From a bacterium (GTDB taxonomy: Bacteria > Verrucomicrobiota > Kiritimatiellia > CAIKKV01 > CAITUY01): a DNA stretch of 38,336 bases. Under the pieces are notes generated by a model. It had not been told where the DNA came from, did no database searches, and worked only from the letters and a program-made list of their open reading frames with translations. The translations under genes and the position numbers were made by a program. Of the stretch, positions 7,436-16,073 are shown piece by piece (the stretch's first letter is position 1; each line of letters starts with the position of its first letter). The stretch covers positions 1 to 38,336 of the forward strand of contig JBAXWB010000041.1 in the NCBI GenBank assembly GCA_037128595.1, in the 5' to 3' direction.

Positions 7436-8248
7436 ATGTATCTTGAATACTATAAGTTGAAGGAATCGCCGTTCAATATCACGCCGGACCCCCATTACCT
7501 GTTCATGTCCCGCCAGCATCGCGAGGCCTATAACCATGTCATGTACGGGATCCGTGGACGCAAAGGGTTTATCCAGCTCACAGGCGAGGTCGGCTCAGGC
7601 AAAACCACCCTCTGTCGCGCGGTGTTGGCCGAACTCGGACAAAATGTCCAAACCGCCCTCATTCTCAACCCCTGCCTCACAGAGGCTCAACTCATCCGGG
7701 CCATTCTCCAGGACTTCGGCCTGAAAACGGCGGGCAAGGATATGTTGAAGCTGATCGAAACCCTCAATGTCTTTTTGCTCAAAAAACTGGAAGCCAAGGA
7801 GAATGTGGCGCTCCTGATTGATGAATCCCAGATCCTGTCCTCCAAACTGCTGGAGCAGATCCGACTGCTCTCCAACCTGGAAACCACCCATCAGAAGCTG
7901 ATCCAGATCGTACTGATCGGCCAACCTGAATTGGGTGATAAGCTGAATGACCCGGCCCTGCGGCAGTTGAGACAGCGGATTACCGTCCGCTATCATCTCG
8001 GCCCGTTGGACGAAAACGAGATCGGGAGCTATATCAGCCATCGCCTGTCAACCGCCGGCGGGGATGGACGTTTAACCTTCGACTCCAGGGCCGTCCACCT
8101 GGTGTATCGATACTCTGAGGGCATTCCCCGCCTCATTAACGCCGTCTGCGATAATGCGCTGCTCGCCGGCTATGTAGCGGGCACGTGGCTCATCGACAAA
8201 ACCTGCCTGAAGCGGGCCGTTTCCCAACTTGAGGGAACTTATAAATAG
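7436..8248 (+). CDS. ExeA/GspA-type AAA ATPase
   Basis: The 270-residue protein has the typical start MYLEYYKLKESPFNITPDPHYLF of the ExeA/GspA and transposition-helper-like AAA family. Walker A is GEVGSGKTT (K56), Walker B is ALLIDESQ (about residues 119-126), followed by LLSNLET, IVLIGQPEL and the RQRITVRYHL sensor region, and a C-terminal YSEGIPRLINAVCDNALL lid. In Aeromonas ExeA works with ExeB to place the type II secretion secretin in peptidoglycan. Here the protein is shorter and lacks the peptidoglycan-binding C terminus, and no GspB or secretin gene is adjacent. GGGGAG precedes the ATG. The next gene is a sensor kinase, so a regulatory or secretion role cannot be told apart. Confidence 0.85.
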   Translation: MYLEYYKLKESPFNITPDPHYLFMSRQHREAYNHVMYGIRGRKGFIQLTGEVGSGKTTLCRAVLAELGQNVQTALILNPCLTEAQLIRAILQDFGLKTAGKDMLKLIETLNVFLLKKLEAKENVALLIDESQILSSKLLEQIRLLSNLETTHQKLIQIVLIGQPELGDKLNDPALRQLRQRITVRYHLGPLDENEIGSYISHRLSTAGGDGRLTFDSRAVHLVYRYSEGIPRLINAVCDNALLAGYVAGTWLIDKTCLKRAVSQLEGTYK

Positions 8249-8314
8249 TTTTGTCGCACCCCAAACCATTCTGTTATTGTTCCGCCTGAAAGGGGTGGAT
8301 CGTTTCAAAGTTTC

Positions 8315-11242
8315 ATGAAAAAACTGGCAACATTATTCCTATGCTGTCTGGCATCTGCGGTGCACCCCCTGTGGGCGATTCCGGTAAAGGTTGGAATCTG
8401 CATCCAACCCCCGATGACCCTTACGGAAAAACCAGGTGAACCGCCCCAGGGCTTTTTCATCGATATCTTGAGAGATATCGCCGAGAGGAATGACTGGACC
8501 TTGTCCTACACCGTGGATACCCGCGCCAATCTCCTCGCCAAACTCACAAAACAGGAAATCGATTTACTACTCCCGATAGCGCCCGCCGTCAACGGCTCCG
8601 AAAAACTTGACTACACGGTCAGTTTCCTTGCCTCGTTTGCGTCGCTTTACGTCTCCCCAAACAGCCTGCTTCCTTCGTTCCAGGATTTACAGGGTAAAAC
8701 CCTGGCGCTTGTCCGTGACGACATCTATTCCCAGCCTTTTCTTGATTTTCTCAAGGCCTCAGGTATTCGCTGCGAGTTAATTGAAATGCATACCTACAAC
8801 GAGGTATTTGCGGCCATTGCCGCCGGGCGGGTGGACGCAGGACTCACTGATCACCTGTTTGGAAATCTCTATTTCCGGAAATTCGATCTTGCGGCCACCC
8901 CAACGGTCGCCTGCCCTGCCGATTTCCGTTGCGCCGTGTATCGTGACCGCAACTGGCAGCTCCGCCAAACCATCGACCGGGAGTTGCTCAAACTTAAAAT
9001 GGAGCCGGACTCCATTTACTATATTGCACTGAACCGCTGGGCTGGCTATCAAAAACCCCAATCGTTCCTGATGATTACCGGGGGGCTGATCCTCGCGGGC
9101 CTTCTCATTGTCGGCGGTCTGATTTTAGCGGGGATCTTCCTGGTTCGAAAATCCATCGAGCAACAGACCGATAAACTTAACGCCGCGAACCGTCAATTGC
9201 TCAAGGGAACCCAGGACCTCATCAGCAGTGAATCCACGGCCAATGACCTTAAAAACTGGTATCAAACGCTTCTCAACCACACCCCCGACATCATTCTCGT
9301 GCACGGGGTTGATGAAAAGGGCGCTGCCGGGAAATTCATTGATGTCAATGCCACGGCCTGCCTCCGTCTGGGCTATACCCGCCAGGAATTACTCGCTCTC
9401 ACCCTGAGACAGATCGAGGTCTCTCCCGACAGCATGGCCACTCCGCGTTACGCAAAACTCCTGTCCGTCTGGCGCAATGCACGTCTCCCCGATGCCTCTG
9501 AAGTAGATAAAAAACAGGAATTGCTGACCATCGAGTCCGCCTTCCGCACCAAATCAGGGACTGAATTTCCCGCGGAAATATCCATCCGGATCCTCGAACA
9601 TAATAAACAGCCGGTTATTTATTATGCCATACACGATATCACCATCCGTAAAAAAGCCAGACAGGCGCTCCAGGAACGTGAACGTCGCTTCTCGGACTTC
9701 TTTACCCGGGCTCCTATCGGGATTGCCCTCTTTGACCCTGCGCAAACCCTGACCGATGTCAATCAGGCGGCCCTGGCCATGTTCGGCTTCAGCGAGCGGG
9801 CTAATTTCGCCGAAGCGAAATTATTCAACCTCAAGGATCTCGAGGAACAGAACTTTCAAACCCTGATGAAAGGCGGCACCATCCGGTACGAGTCGGTCAT
9901 TGACTTTGACCTCGTCCGGAATGAGAAGCGCTTTGTCTCGGCCCGGACCGGAAAATGCAACTTTGATATTCTGATCACCAACCTGGGGCTGGATGATGAG
10001 TTCAATCCCAAGGGGTATATGTTCCAATTTCAGGACATTACCGACCGTCGTCGTGCCGAGGATGCACTCCGCCAGAATGAAAAGGTTCTGCGCCAGGCAC
10101 AAAAAATGGAGGCCATCGGAACCCTTGCTGGCGGCATCGCCCATGATTTCAACAACATCCTCACCCCGATCATCGGCTATACGGAAATGGCCATGATGAC
10201 GCTCCCCCCGGAGGATCCCATCCAGACCAATCTTGAAGAAGTCCTCAAGGCCAGTCACCGGGCCAAGGACCTGGTTAAACAAATCCTCACCTTCAGCCGG
10301 CAAACGGAGCATGAGATCAAACCGATCCGGCTGATCCCGCTGGTCAAGGAAGTAACCCAGTTGCTTCACGGTTCGGTGCTTCCCACGATTGAACTGCGTC
10401 TCACCATTCAAACGGAACGGGATATCGTCAAGGCTGATCCTACGCAAATGCACCAGGTCATCATGAACCTGTGCACCAATGCCATTCATGCCATGAAAGA
10501 TAAAGGCGGCATCCTGGAGATCGGCGTGCGGCAACTGCTCATTAATAGCCGCACCCATGGGCCCCTGGCACGTTTACGTTTCGGCACCTACATCGAAATC
10601 CTGGTCCGAGACAGCGGGCATGGGATGGATCGCGCCGTCCAGGATCGCATCTTCGAACCGTTCTTTACCACCAAGCGTAGCGGGGAAGGAACGGGCATGG
10701 GGCTCGCGGTCGTCCACGGCATCATTTCCGCCCTTCAGGGGACGATTACCGTCGAGAGTGAAGTGGGAAAGGGCACGACCTTCCATGTCGTTCTCCCCCT
10801 GCTGGAACAGGCTGCGGAACAATCCGATACGACGGCCACCCAGATTCCCCATGGCACCGAACGCATTCTGTTTGTAGACGATGAGATGGGGATTACCACG
10901 ATGGCCAGCCAGATGCTTACCTCGCTGGGTTACAAGGTAGTGACCTGCATGCGGCCATCTGATGCGCTCACCATTTTCCGCGAGGACCCGAGCCAGTTTG
11001 ACCTCATCATTTCGGACCAGATCATGCCCGGCATGACGGGTATGGATCTAATCCAGGAGATCCATGCCATCTGCCCAGGGATCCCTTCATTAATCTGCAC
11101 CGGCTACAGCCGGAATGTGGATGACCAGGAGCTCCTCCAGGCGGGGGTAAAGGAAGTGCTGATGAAGCCGTTGATTCTCCGTCAACTGGCTGAGGCGATC
11201 CGCCGCGCACTGACTCCAGGAAATACAGCAACAGGCGCCTGA
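8315..11242 (+). CDS. Hybrid sensor histidine kinase with periplasmic solute-binding sensor
   Basis: The 975-residue protein starts with a signal peptide (to about residue 21). A bacterial extracellular solute-binding family 3 domain follows (about 22-245), then a transmembrane helix (about 253-278), and two PAS-like domains (about 310-445 and 455-585, each with PAC-like ends). The HisKA domain carries phospho-acceptor H610 ([12 protein letters not shown]). The HATPase domain has N box [12 protein letters not shown]1 DSGHGMD and G2 [12 protein letters not shown]-terminal receiver domain holds phospho-acceptor D901 ([13 protein letters not shown]). The periplasmic domain suggests sensing of amino acids or similar small molecules. 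No output-domain regulator is next to it. A 9-bp inverted repeat overlaps its stop codon. Confidence 0.95.
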   Translation: MKKLATLFLCCLASAVHPLWAIPVKVGICIQPPMTLTEKPGEPPQGFFIDILRDIAERNDWTLSYTVDTRANLLAKLTKQEIDLLLPIAPAVNGSEKLDYTVSFLASFASLYVSPNSLLPSFQDLQGKTLALVRDDIYSQPFLDFLKASGIRCELIEMHTYNEVFAAIAAGRVDAGLTDHLFGNLYFRKFDLAATPTVACPADFRCAVYRDRNWQLRQTIDRELLKLKMEPDSIYYIALNRWAGYQKPQSFLMITGGLILAGLLIVGGLILAGIFLVRKSIEQQTDKLNAANRQLLKGTQDLISSESTANDLKNWYQTLLNHTPDIILVHGVDEKGAAGKFIDVNATACLRLGYTRQELLALTLRQIEVSPDSMATPRYAKLLSVWRNARLPDASEVDKKQELLTIESAFRTKSGTEFPAEISIRILEHNKQPVIYYAIHDITIRKKARQALQERERRFSDFFTRAPIGIALFDPAQTLTDVNQAALAMFGFSERANFAEAKLFNLKDLEEQNFQTLMKGGTIRYESVIDFDLVRNEKRFVSARTGKCNFDILITNLGLDDEFNPKGYMFQFQDITDRRRAEDALRQNEKVLRQAQKMEAIGTLAGGIAHDFNNILTPIIGYTEMAMMTLPPEDPIQTNLEEVLKASHRAKDLVKQILTFSRQTEHEIKPIRLIPLVKEVTQLLHGSVLPTIELRLTIQTERDIVKADPTQMHQVIMNLCTNAIHAMKDKGGILEIGVRQLLINSRTHGPLARLRFGTYIEILVRDSGHGMDRAVQDRIFEPFFTTKRSGEGTGMGLAVVHGIISALQGTITVESEVGKGTTFHVVLPLLEQAAEQSDTTATQIPHGTERILFVDDEMGITTMASQMLTSLGYKVVTCMRPSDALTIFREDPSQFDLIISDQIMPGMTGMDLIQEIHAICPGIPSLICTGYSRNVDDQELLQAGVKEVLMKPLILRQLAEAIRRALTPGNTATGA

Positions 11243-11263
11243 ATCCCGATCTCAGGATTCAGG
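11238..11263. terminator. Hairpin between convergent genes
   Basis: CCTGAATCC (11238-11246) pairs perfectly with GGATTCAGG (11255-11263) around an 8-nt loop, in the 24-bp gap between the kinase gene and the convergent D-aminoacylase gene. It overlaps the kinase stop codon. There is no good T-run on either strand, so termination efficiency is uncertain, but the position fits a shared bidirectional terminator. Confidence 0.55.
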
Positions 11264-11266
11264 ATA

Positions 11267-12823
11267 TTACAACCAGGAGCCGGGGCGGGCGCCTGTCAGC
11301 TGGCCATCGGCCAGCACGGTCTGCCCATTGACAATCAGGTGCGTAATCCCCTCTGAAAAACGGTGCGGATCACTGAAGGTGGCACAGTCCCGCACGGTGC
11401 CGGGATCCAGAACCGTCACATCGGCCAGGTACCCCTCCCGCAATTCACCCCGCGCCCCAAGCCTGAATTGCGCCGCCGGCAGCGACGTCATTTTCCGTAC
11501 CGCCTCGGGCAGGGGTACCGTCCGGCCATCCAACGCGGCCCTCAGGAATTTCGGGAAACTGCCATAGGCCCGCGGATGCGGATAATCATGACTCAAAGGG
11601 CCACAGGGCGCGCGCAGGGAGGCATCCGATCCGATCATCACCCAGGGTTGATCGAGAATCCGCCAGAGATTATCTTCACTCATTCCCTGGAAAAAGGCAC
11701 TGGTCATCAACCGGTCCGTCTCAATCAAATGCAGCGCCGCATCCACCGGGTCCATTTTCAAAAGGCCGGCCACCTCGGCCAGCGGCAGGCCGCGGTATCG
11801 AATATTCGCTTCGGTGGTGGATCCGATGGTGATACTGCCCCAGGAGCGTTCCGACCGGTTTTCAAGAAGCTCCGTCCGCAACCGGGCCCTGATCCCGGGA
11901 TCCTGCAAGCGCGCCATCTCCGCCTCGCGCCCCCCTTCTGTCGCCCAATCCGGGAAAATGACATCCAGTTCGGTGCAGGATGAAATATAGGGATATCGAT
12001 CCGCGGCCACGTCCATTCCTGACCGCCGGGCGGACACGATGGTCTCCAGCGCCGCATCGATCAAATGCCAGTTTCCCTGCCCCGAGGTCTTGAGATGCGA
12101 CACCTGAACCCGCACCCCGGTCTCACGCCCCACGCCGATGGTCTCGTCAAGGGCCTCGATCAACCGGCTGCTTTCGCTTCGCATATGCGAGGTATAGATC
12201 CCCTCCTTGCGTTGCACCACGCGGGCCAACCGGAGAATCTCCTCCCGGGCGGCATACATCCCCGGCGGATAAATCAGCCCGGTACTGAGTCCGCGCCCCC
12301 CCGCCTCCAGACTCTCCTCCAGTAACCGCTCCATCGCTTTCACTTCATCATCCGTCGCCGCACGCCCCTGGTACCCCATGACTGAGGCCCTCAGCACATT
12401 ATGGCCAACCAGGGGAACGACATTCAAAATCGGCCGGACGGTTTCCAGCACCTGCCGGTATTCGGCCATCGTCTGCCATTGGCCGGGATACGTGTGAAGC
12501 TGCCAGTCGGAAGCCAGATGAGCCTCCCCCAGACAGGGCGCGGCGGAAGCCCCGCAGTTTCCCACCACTTCCGTGGTGATCCCCTGATATACCTTGCTGG
12601 GAGCCGTCGGTTCAATCAGCAGGTAGGCATCGGAATGGGAGTGGGTATCAATGAATCCCGGGCAGACCAGATGGCCTTGGGCGTCAATGACCGACCTGGC
12701 TTCCGCCTTCTCCAGCGCGCCCATGGCCCGGATGCGATCCCCGTTGATCCCGATGTCGGCCCGGCGGGCCGGCCCCCCCGTTCCATCCAGGATCATGCCA
12801 TTGATTATTTTGAGGTCAAACAT
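11267..12823 (-). CDS. N-acyl-D-amino-acid deacylase family amidohydrolase
   Basis: The 518-residue protein belongs to the D-aminoacylase/D-glutamate deacylase branch of the amidohydrolase superfamily, which hydrolyses N-acyl-D-amino acids. The N-terminal small beta domain (DLKIINGMILDGTGGPARRADIGI) is followed by the metal motif PGFIDTHSHSD (H61, H63), then VVGNCGAS with C90, the metal-bridging cysteine of this family, then GLSTGLIYPPG, YTSHMRSE, QVSHLKTSG and MIGSDAS. The C terminus closes the beta domain (DVTVLDPGTVRD, HLIVNGQTVLADG). Length is normal (about 480-530). It is the last gene of the long ftsH-led minus-strand operon, 13 bp after its neighbour. D-amino-acid chemistry would fit a peptidoglycan turnover link, but the substrate cannot be read from sequence. 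Confidence 0.92.
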   Translation of the reverse strand: MFDLKIINGMILDGTGGPARRADIGINGDRIRAMGALEKAEARSVIDAQGHLVCPGFIDTHSHSDAYLLIEPTAPSKVYQGITTEVVGNCGASAAPCLGEAHLASDWQLHTYPGQWQTMAEYRQVLETVRPILNVVPLVGHNVLRASVMGYQGRAATDDEVKAMERLLEESLEAGGRGLSTGLIYPPGMYAAREEILRLARVVQRKEGIYTSHMRSESSRLIEALDETIGVGRETGVRVQVSHLKTSGQGNWHLIDAALETIVSARRSGMDVAADRYPYISSCTELDVIFPDWATEGGREAEMARLQDPGIRARLRTELLENRSERSWGSITIGSTTEANIRYRGLPLAEVAGLLKMDPVDAALHLIETDRLMTSAFFQGMSEDNLWRILDQPWVMIGSDASLRAPCGPLSHDYPHPRAYGSFPKFLRAALDGRTVPLPEAVRKMTSLPAAQFRLGARGELREGYLADVTVLDPGTVRDCATFSDPHRFSEGITHLIVNGQTVLADGQLTGARPGSWL

Positions 12824-12836
12824 ACCGGCCAGTCAC

Positions 12837-13337
12837 TCAGCCTGGGGAGGTCAATAACGCCATGATGTCCTTCTGGACGGCATCGAGGGCGGTAAGCTTC
12901 AATTGGGGATCGGTGATGGCAAAGGTCTCGCCCGTCTTCTTATGCTCATAAACCACCACCCGGAGGCCGTTCTCCAACGTTTTGATTTCGCGTTCAATCA
13001 GCACCCGCTGCCGCTCCAGCATCACGGCCAGAATATAGATGACGCTGGTCTGAGCCGGGTCATTCGCTTCAATCAAATTGCGGAGCAGCGTCTCGGCGGT
13101 CTCCTTCTTGATCCGGTGATCCGGCTCACTCGGGGGCAGTTTAAAGAATCCGCGCCAGGAGCTGTACCGCGGCTGGGCCGCCGCTTCCACACTCCAGCAT
13201 TTCTCGCAATAATCGCCACGACTGTAATCATGCTCCAGGAAAATGAGGCGGGTATGATAGGGCTGGCCATCCACGAAGCCGGCCTGACACGCCGAACAGG
13301 CGGTCGAACGGGATTTGATATTCCAATCTTGCGCCAT
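12837..13337 (-). CDS. Conserved hypothetical protein with zinc-ribbon-like N terminus
   Basis: The 166-residue protein begins MAQDWNIKSRSTACSACQAGF and has a second pair YCEKCW about 30 residues later, so a CxxC...CxxC zinc ribbon is likely (residues 14-44). A tryptophan/proline segment (WRGFFKLPPSEPDHRIKKETAETLLRNLI) and a C-terminal helix-rich part (ILAVMLERQRVLIERE, then VVVYEHKKTGETFAI) follow. I recognise it only as a conserved type of small protein seen in PVC-like genomes; no function is assigned. It overlaps pgsA by one base (TAATG), which argues for translational coupling. Confidence 0.75.
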   Translation of the reverse strand: MAQDWNIKSRSTACSACQAGFVDGQPYHTRLIFLEHDYSRGDYCEKCWSVEAAAQPRYSSWRGFFKLPPSEPDHRIKKETAETLLRNLIEANDPAQTSVIYILAVMLERQRVLIEREIKTLENGLRVVVYEHKKTGETFAITDPQLKLTALDAVQKDIMALLTSPG

Positions 13338-13951
13338 TAGGTATGCTCCATATAGAGATCACGGCCATCCCAGAGGTAGATCACCCCGGAAATGGCCGTT
13401 AACGCCGCCACGGCATGAGACAGGAACATCGCCGTATTGGTGAAATAAATTTTGTACTCCGCGATCAACCGGGCATGCTCACCCACTCCGAGAAATAGCG
13501 GCAGAATCTCATCCTGCAAGGCCAGGCCCGACATGATGACCACAATGGTGATCGTCTGCCAGATCATCTTGTGCTTGCCCCAGGGGCCGGCGGGCAAGAC
13601 CCGGCCCCGCTGACTGGCCAGCAACCGCAACCCGGTCACGACAAATTCCCGGCTGATAATGGTAATGACAATCCAGGCCGGCACAATCTGGTTGATGGCC
13701 ACAAAACTGACAAACGCCGCGCACACCAGAATCTTGTCAGCCAACGGATCCATCAGCTGGCCGAAAATGGTGATCTTATTGAGCCGCCGGGCCAGCATCC
13801 CGTCCAGCCAGTCCGAAAGTCCTGCCAGCCCGAACGTCACCAACGCCAGGGTCTTGCCATACGGAATCCCCGAGGTGAGAAAGCCGGCCATCAGGAACGT
13901 CAGGCCGATCCGGCCCACGGTGATTTTATTTGGAAGGTTCATTTCCGCCAT
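13337..13951 (-). CDS. pgsA: CDP-diacylglycerol-glycerol-3-phosphate 3-phosphatidyltransferase
   Basis: The 204-residue integral membrane enzyme makes phosphatidylglycerophosphate from CDP-diacylglycerol and glycerol-3-phosphate, the committed step to phosphatidylglycerol and cardiolipin. The CDP-alcohol phosphatidyltransferase motif is complete: D47-x2-D50-G51-x2-A54-R55-x8-G64-x3-D68-x3-D72. The start NLPNKITVGRIGLTFLMAG is typical of PgsA. Several hydrophobic helices follow. An alternative ATG is at 13942. It is cotranscribed with rimO upstream (37-bp gap) and overlaps the next gene by one base. A rimO-pgsA neighbourhood is common in bacteria. Confidence 0.95.
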   Translation of the reverse strand: MAEMNLPNKITVGRIGLTFLMAGFLTSGIPYGKTLALVTFGLAGLSDWLDGMLARRLNKITIFGQLMDPLADKILVCAAFVSFVAINQIVPAWIVITIISREFVVTGLRLLASQRGRVLPAGPWGKHKMIWQTITIVVIMSGLALQDEILPLFLGVGEHARLIAEYKIYFTNTAMFLSHAVAALTAISGVIYLWDGRDLYMEHT

Positions 13952-13988
13952 ATGAAGTGCCTATTGTGCAAAGTGCATAGCCATGGTG

Positions 13989-15353
13989 TCAATCAGGAAC
14001 CGCCTTCAGATCATAGCCATGCGCGCCAGTATAGCGGATCGGGCCCAGCCGGCCCGGGCGAACGGATTCGCCGGGATGCCGGACCAGGGTGACCCCATCC
14101 ACATCGGGGGCCTGCCCCCGGGAGCGCGCTTCCCACATCCCTTTGCCCAGCGGCTTCAGGTAGAGCGCCTCGTCCGTCCCGCCCCGGTGGGCCCGGGCTT
14201 TCCGGAACGCAATCTCCTGCTGCGTGGCCATCAGTTCCTGACGCCGGCGCAAAGCCGTGGCGCGGGGCACCTGCCTGGGCAGCTTCGCCGCCGCGGTCGT
14301 TTCCTCGGGCGAAAAGGCAAACACCCCCAGATGGTCGAATTCGAACTCCCTTACAAACCGGGTTAATTCGTTGAAGTGGGCCCGGGTCTCTCCCGGGAAC
14401 CCGACCAGGCAGGTGGTTCGCAGGACCACCCCCGGCAACCGCGCCCGGGCCCGTTCCGGATAAGCGCGCACCGCTTTGGCTCCGCCGGTCCGCTGCATGG
14501 CGGACAGCACATCGGCATGGGCATGTTGTACCGGCACATCCAGATACCGGCACACCTGGGGAATCGCAGCCATGGTCTCCAGCAGGGCGTCACTCAAATG
14601 GGCCGGATGCCCGTAGAGGAGCCGGATCCAAAACGAGCCGCCGATTTTACCCAGCTCTTTCAGCAGGGCCGGGAGGTCCACGCCCAGGTCACTCCCATAT
14701 CGCGTGGTATCCTGGGAAATCAGATTCAACTCGCGAATCCCCTGCTCCAGCAGCCGCTCAGCTTCCCGGACGATATCACTGATGCTCCGGGAGCGGTAGC
14801 GGCCGCGGATCCCGGGAATCGCACAGAAGGCACAGCGGTGATTGCACCCTTCCGCAATCTTCACATAGGCATAAGGGCCACCCGTGAGGAGAATGCGCTC
14901 GGGGAGCGGATTGAACACCTTTTCCGACACCCGGGAGACGTCATAAATCCGGCGTTCCCCTCCCGCCAGGCGGCGGACCACTTTGGCGATATGCGGTAAT
15001 TGATCCAGGCCGATGAAGGCGTCCACTTCCGGCATCGCGCGCTGCAGTTCCGCCTGATAACGCTGGATCAGGCAACCCGCTACAATCACCGCGCGACAGG
15101 GCCCGGTCTGCTTGCTGGCACAGGCCCGCAGAATGGCATCAATGGACTCTTCCTTGGCATCGCCGATAAAGCCACAGGTGTTCACCAGAATGATGTCCGC
15201 CTCCTCGGGCGAACGCGCCAGCGGGATCCCTTCCGCTCGCAACACGGTGGCCATATGTTCGGAGTCCACCAGATTCTTGGCGCACCCCAGACTGATGAAC
15301 CCGACCGAAAGCCGGGTATCAGATGAGGCGGGTATGGACGTGGAGGACGACAT
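13989..15353 (-). CDS. rimO: Ribosomal protein S12 methylthiotransferase RimO
   Basis: The 454-residue radical-SAM enzyme adds a methylthio group to an aspartate of ribosomal protein S12. The N-terminal UPF0004 domain carries the auxiliary-cluster cysteines in FISLGCAKNLVDSEHM (C24), VNTCGFIGDAKEES and VAGCLIQRY. The radical-SAM cluster motif is EGCNHRCAFCAIP. RimO rather than MiaB is indicated by LGCAKNLVDSE, IPGIRGRYRSRS and DEALYLKP-type C-terminal TRAM sequence. Downstream segments ELNLISQDTTRYG, YLDVPVQHA and LVGFPGET are canonical. It starts 3 bp after the RodZ-like gene stop. Confidence 0.96.
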   Translation of the reverse strand: MSSSTSIPASSDTRLSVGFISLGCAKNLVDSEHMATVLRAEGIPLARSPEEADIILVNTCGFIGDAKEESIDAILRACASKQTGPCRAVIVAGCLIQRYQAELQRAMPEVDAFIGLDQLPHIAKVVRRLAGGERRIYDVSRVSEKVFNPLPERILLTGGPYAYVKIAEGCNHRCAFCAIPGIRGRYRSRSISDIVREAERLLEQGIRELNLISQDTTRYGSDLGVDLPALLKELGKIGGSFWIRLLYGHPAHLSDALLETMAAIPQVCRYLDVPVQHAHADVLSAMQRTGGAKAVRAYPERARARLPGVVLRTTCLVGFPGETRAHFNELTRFVREFEFDHLGVFAFSPEETTAAAKLPRQVPRATALRRRQELMATQQEIAFRKARAHRGGTDEALYLKPLGKGMWEARSRGQAPDVDGVTLVRHPGESVRPGRLGPIRYTGAHGYDLKAVPD

Positions 15354-15356
15354 GGC

Positions 15357-16073
15357 TTACTTGAGCTTCGCGTAAGGCGCGGGGGGCGGCTCGGCCAGAC
15401 GCAACGATTTGGCATAGGCCGGACGCTTGGCTGGCGCGGTCACCGGGAGGGATACTGATGCCGGCGCGGACGCTTTGGATCCTGAGAACAGATAAAATCC
15501 ACTGGCCACCAGAATGGCCACCACCAACACGGCAAACACCAGTGCTGCAACTTTTCCGACAGGAATGGGCGTCGGCTCCGAATAATCCCTCATGGATGAC
15601 ATTCTGGAGCGGCCGGGAGCCACCCGTTTCGCCCTTAAACGGGCCCAGGCCACCATCAGGGTATGAAGCATATCCCGCAGGGCGGTCACCAGGTTATTTC
15701 CCACCTCCGTCGCCATCGAGCCGCTGGATTCCCGGAACCGGGCCATGGGCGAGGGCTGGGGAATCCCGTCATTCACCGGCGTCGGGGGCGGCAACTCGGT
15801 ATTCAGTGTCGGCCGGACCGTCCGCGCATAGTTGCTGATGTAGTACCGGATGAGGGGCGCAGGATCCAATCCGACATATTCGGCATAGAGCTTGATAAAG
15901 CCCTTCCCATACAACGGCGCGGGAATGACGCTGTAATCATCATTCTCGAGGGCCTGCACAATATGCGTTTTGATCCGCGTGGCCTCGACCACTTCGGCCA
16001 GGCTCAGGTGGCGCTTCTCACGGGCGGCCCGCAAGGCGGCGCCGGGGGTTCTGGGGGCAAGGAGTTCGCTCAT
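15357..16073 (-). CDS. RodZ-like helix-turn-helix membrane protein
   Basis: The 238-residue protein has an N-terminal Xre-type HTH of the RodZ kind (GAALRAAREKRHLSLAEVVEATRIKTHIVQALENDDY, then YGKGFIKLYAEYVGLD), a long proline-rich and basic cytoplasmic linker, and a single transmembrane helix (VAALVFAVLVVAILVASGFYLF, about residues 175-196). A short tail follows. RodZ links MreB to the membrane in rod-shape control; the periplasmic DUF4115 domain of classical RodZ is missing here. Its start overlaps the ftsK stop by 4 bp (ATGA). Call is to domain level; a cell-shape role is inferred. Confidence 0.82.
   Translation of the reverse strand: MSELLAPRTPGAALRAAREKRHLSLAEVVEATRIKTHIVQALENDDYSVIPAPLYGKGFIKLYAEYVGLDPAPLIRYYISNYARTVRPTLNTELPPPTPVNDGIPQPSPMARFRESSGSMATEVGNNLVTALRDMLHTLMVAWARLRAKRVAPGRSRMSSMRDYSEPTPIPVGKVAALVFAVLVVAILVASGFYLFSGSKASAPASVSLPVTAPAKRPAYAKSLRLAEPPPAPYAKLK

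Noticed and set aside
11363-11983. Long plus-strand frame opposite the D-aminoacylase gene
   Set aside because: Typical antisense shadow of a GC-rich gene; repeated in ftsK, ftsH and rimO where similar frames were also ignored.
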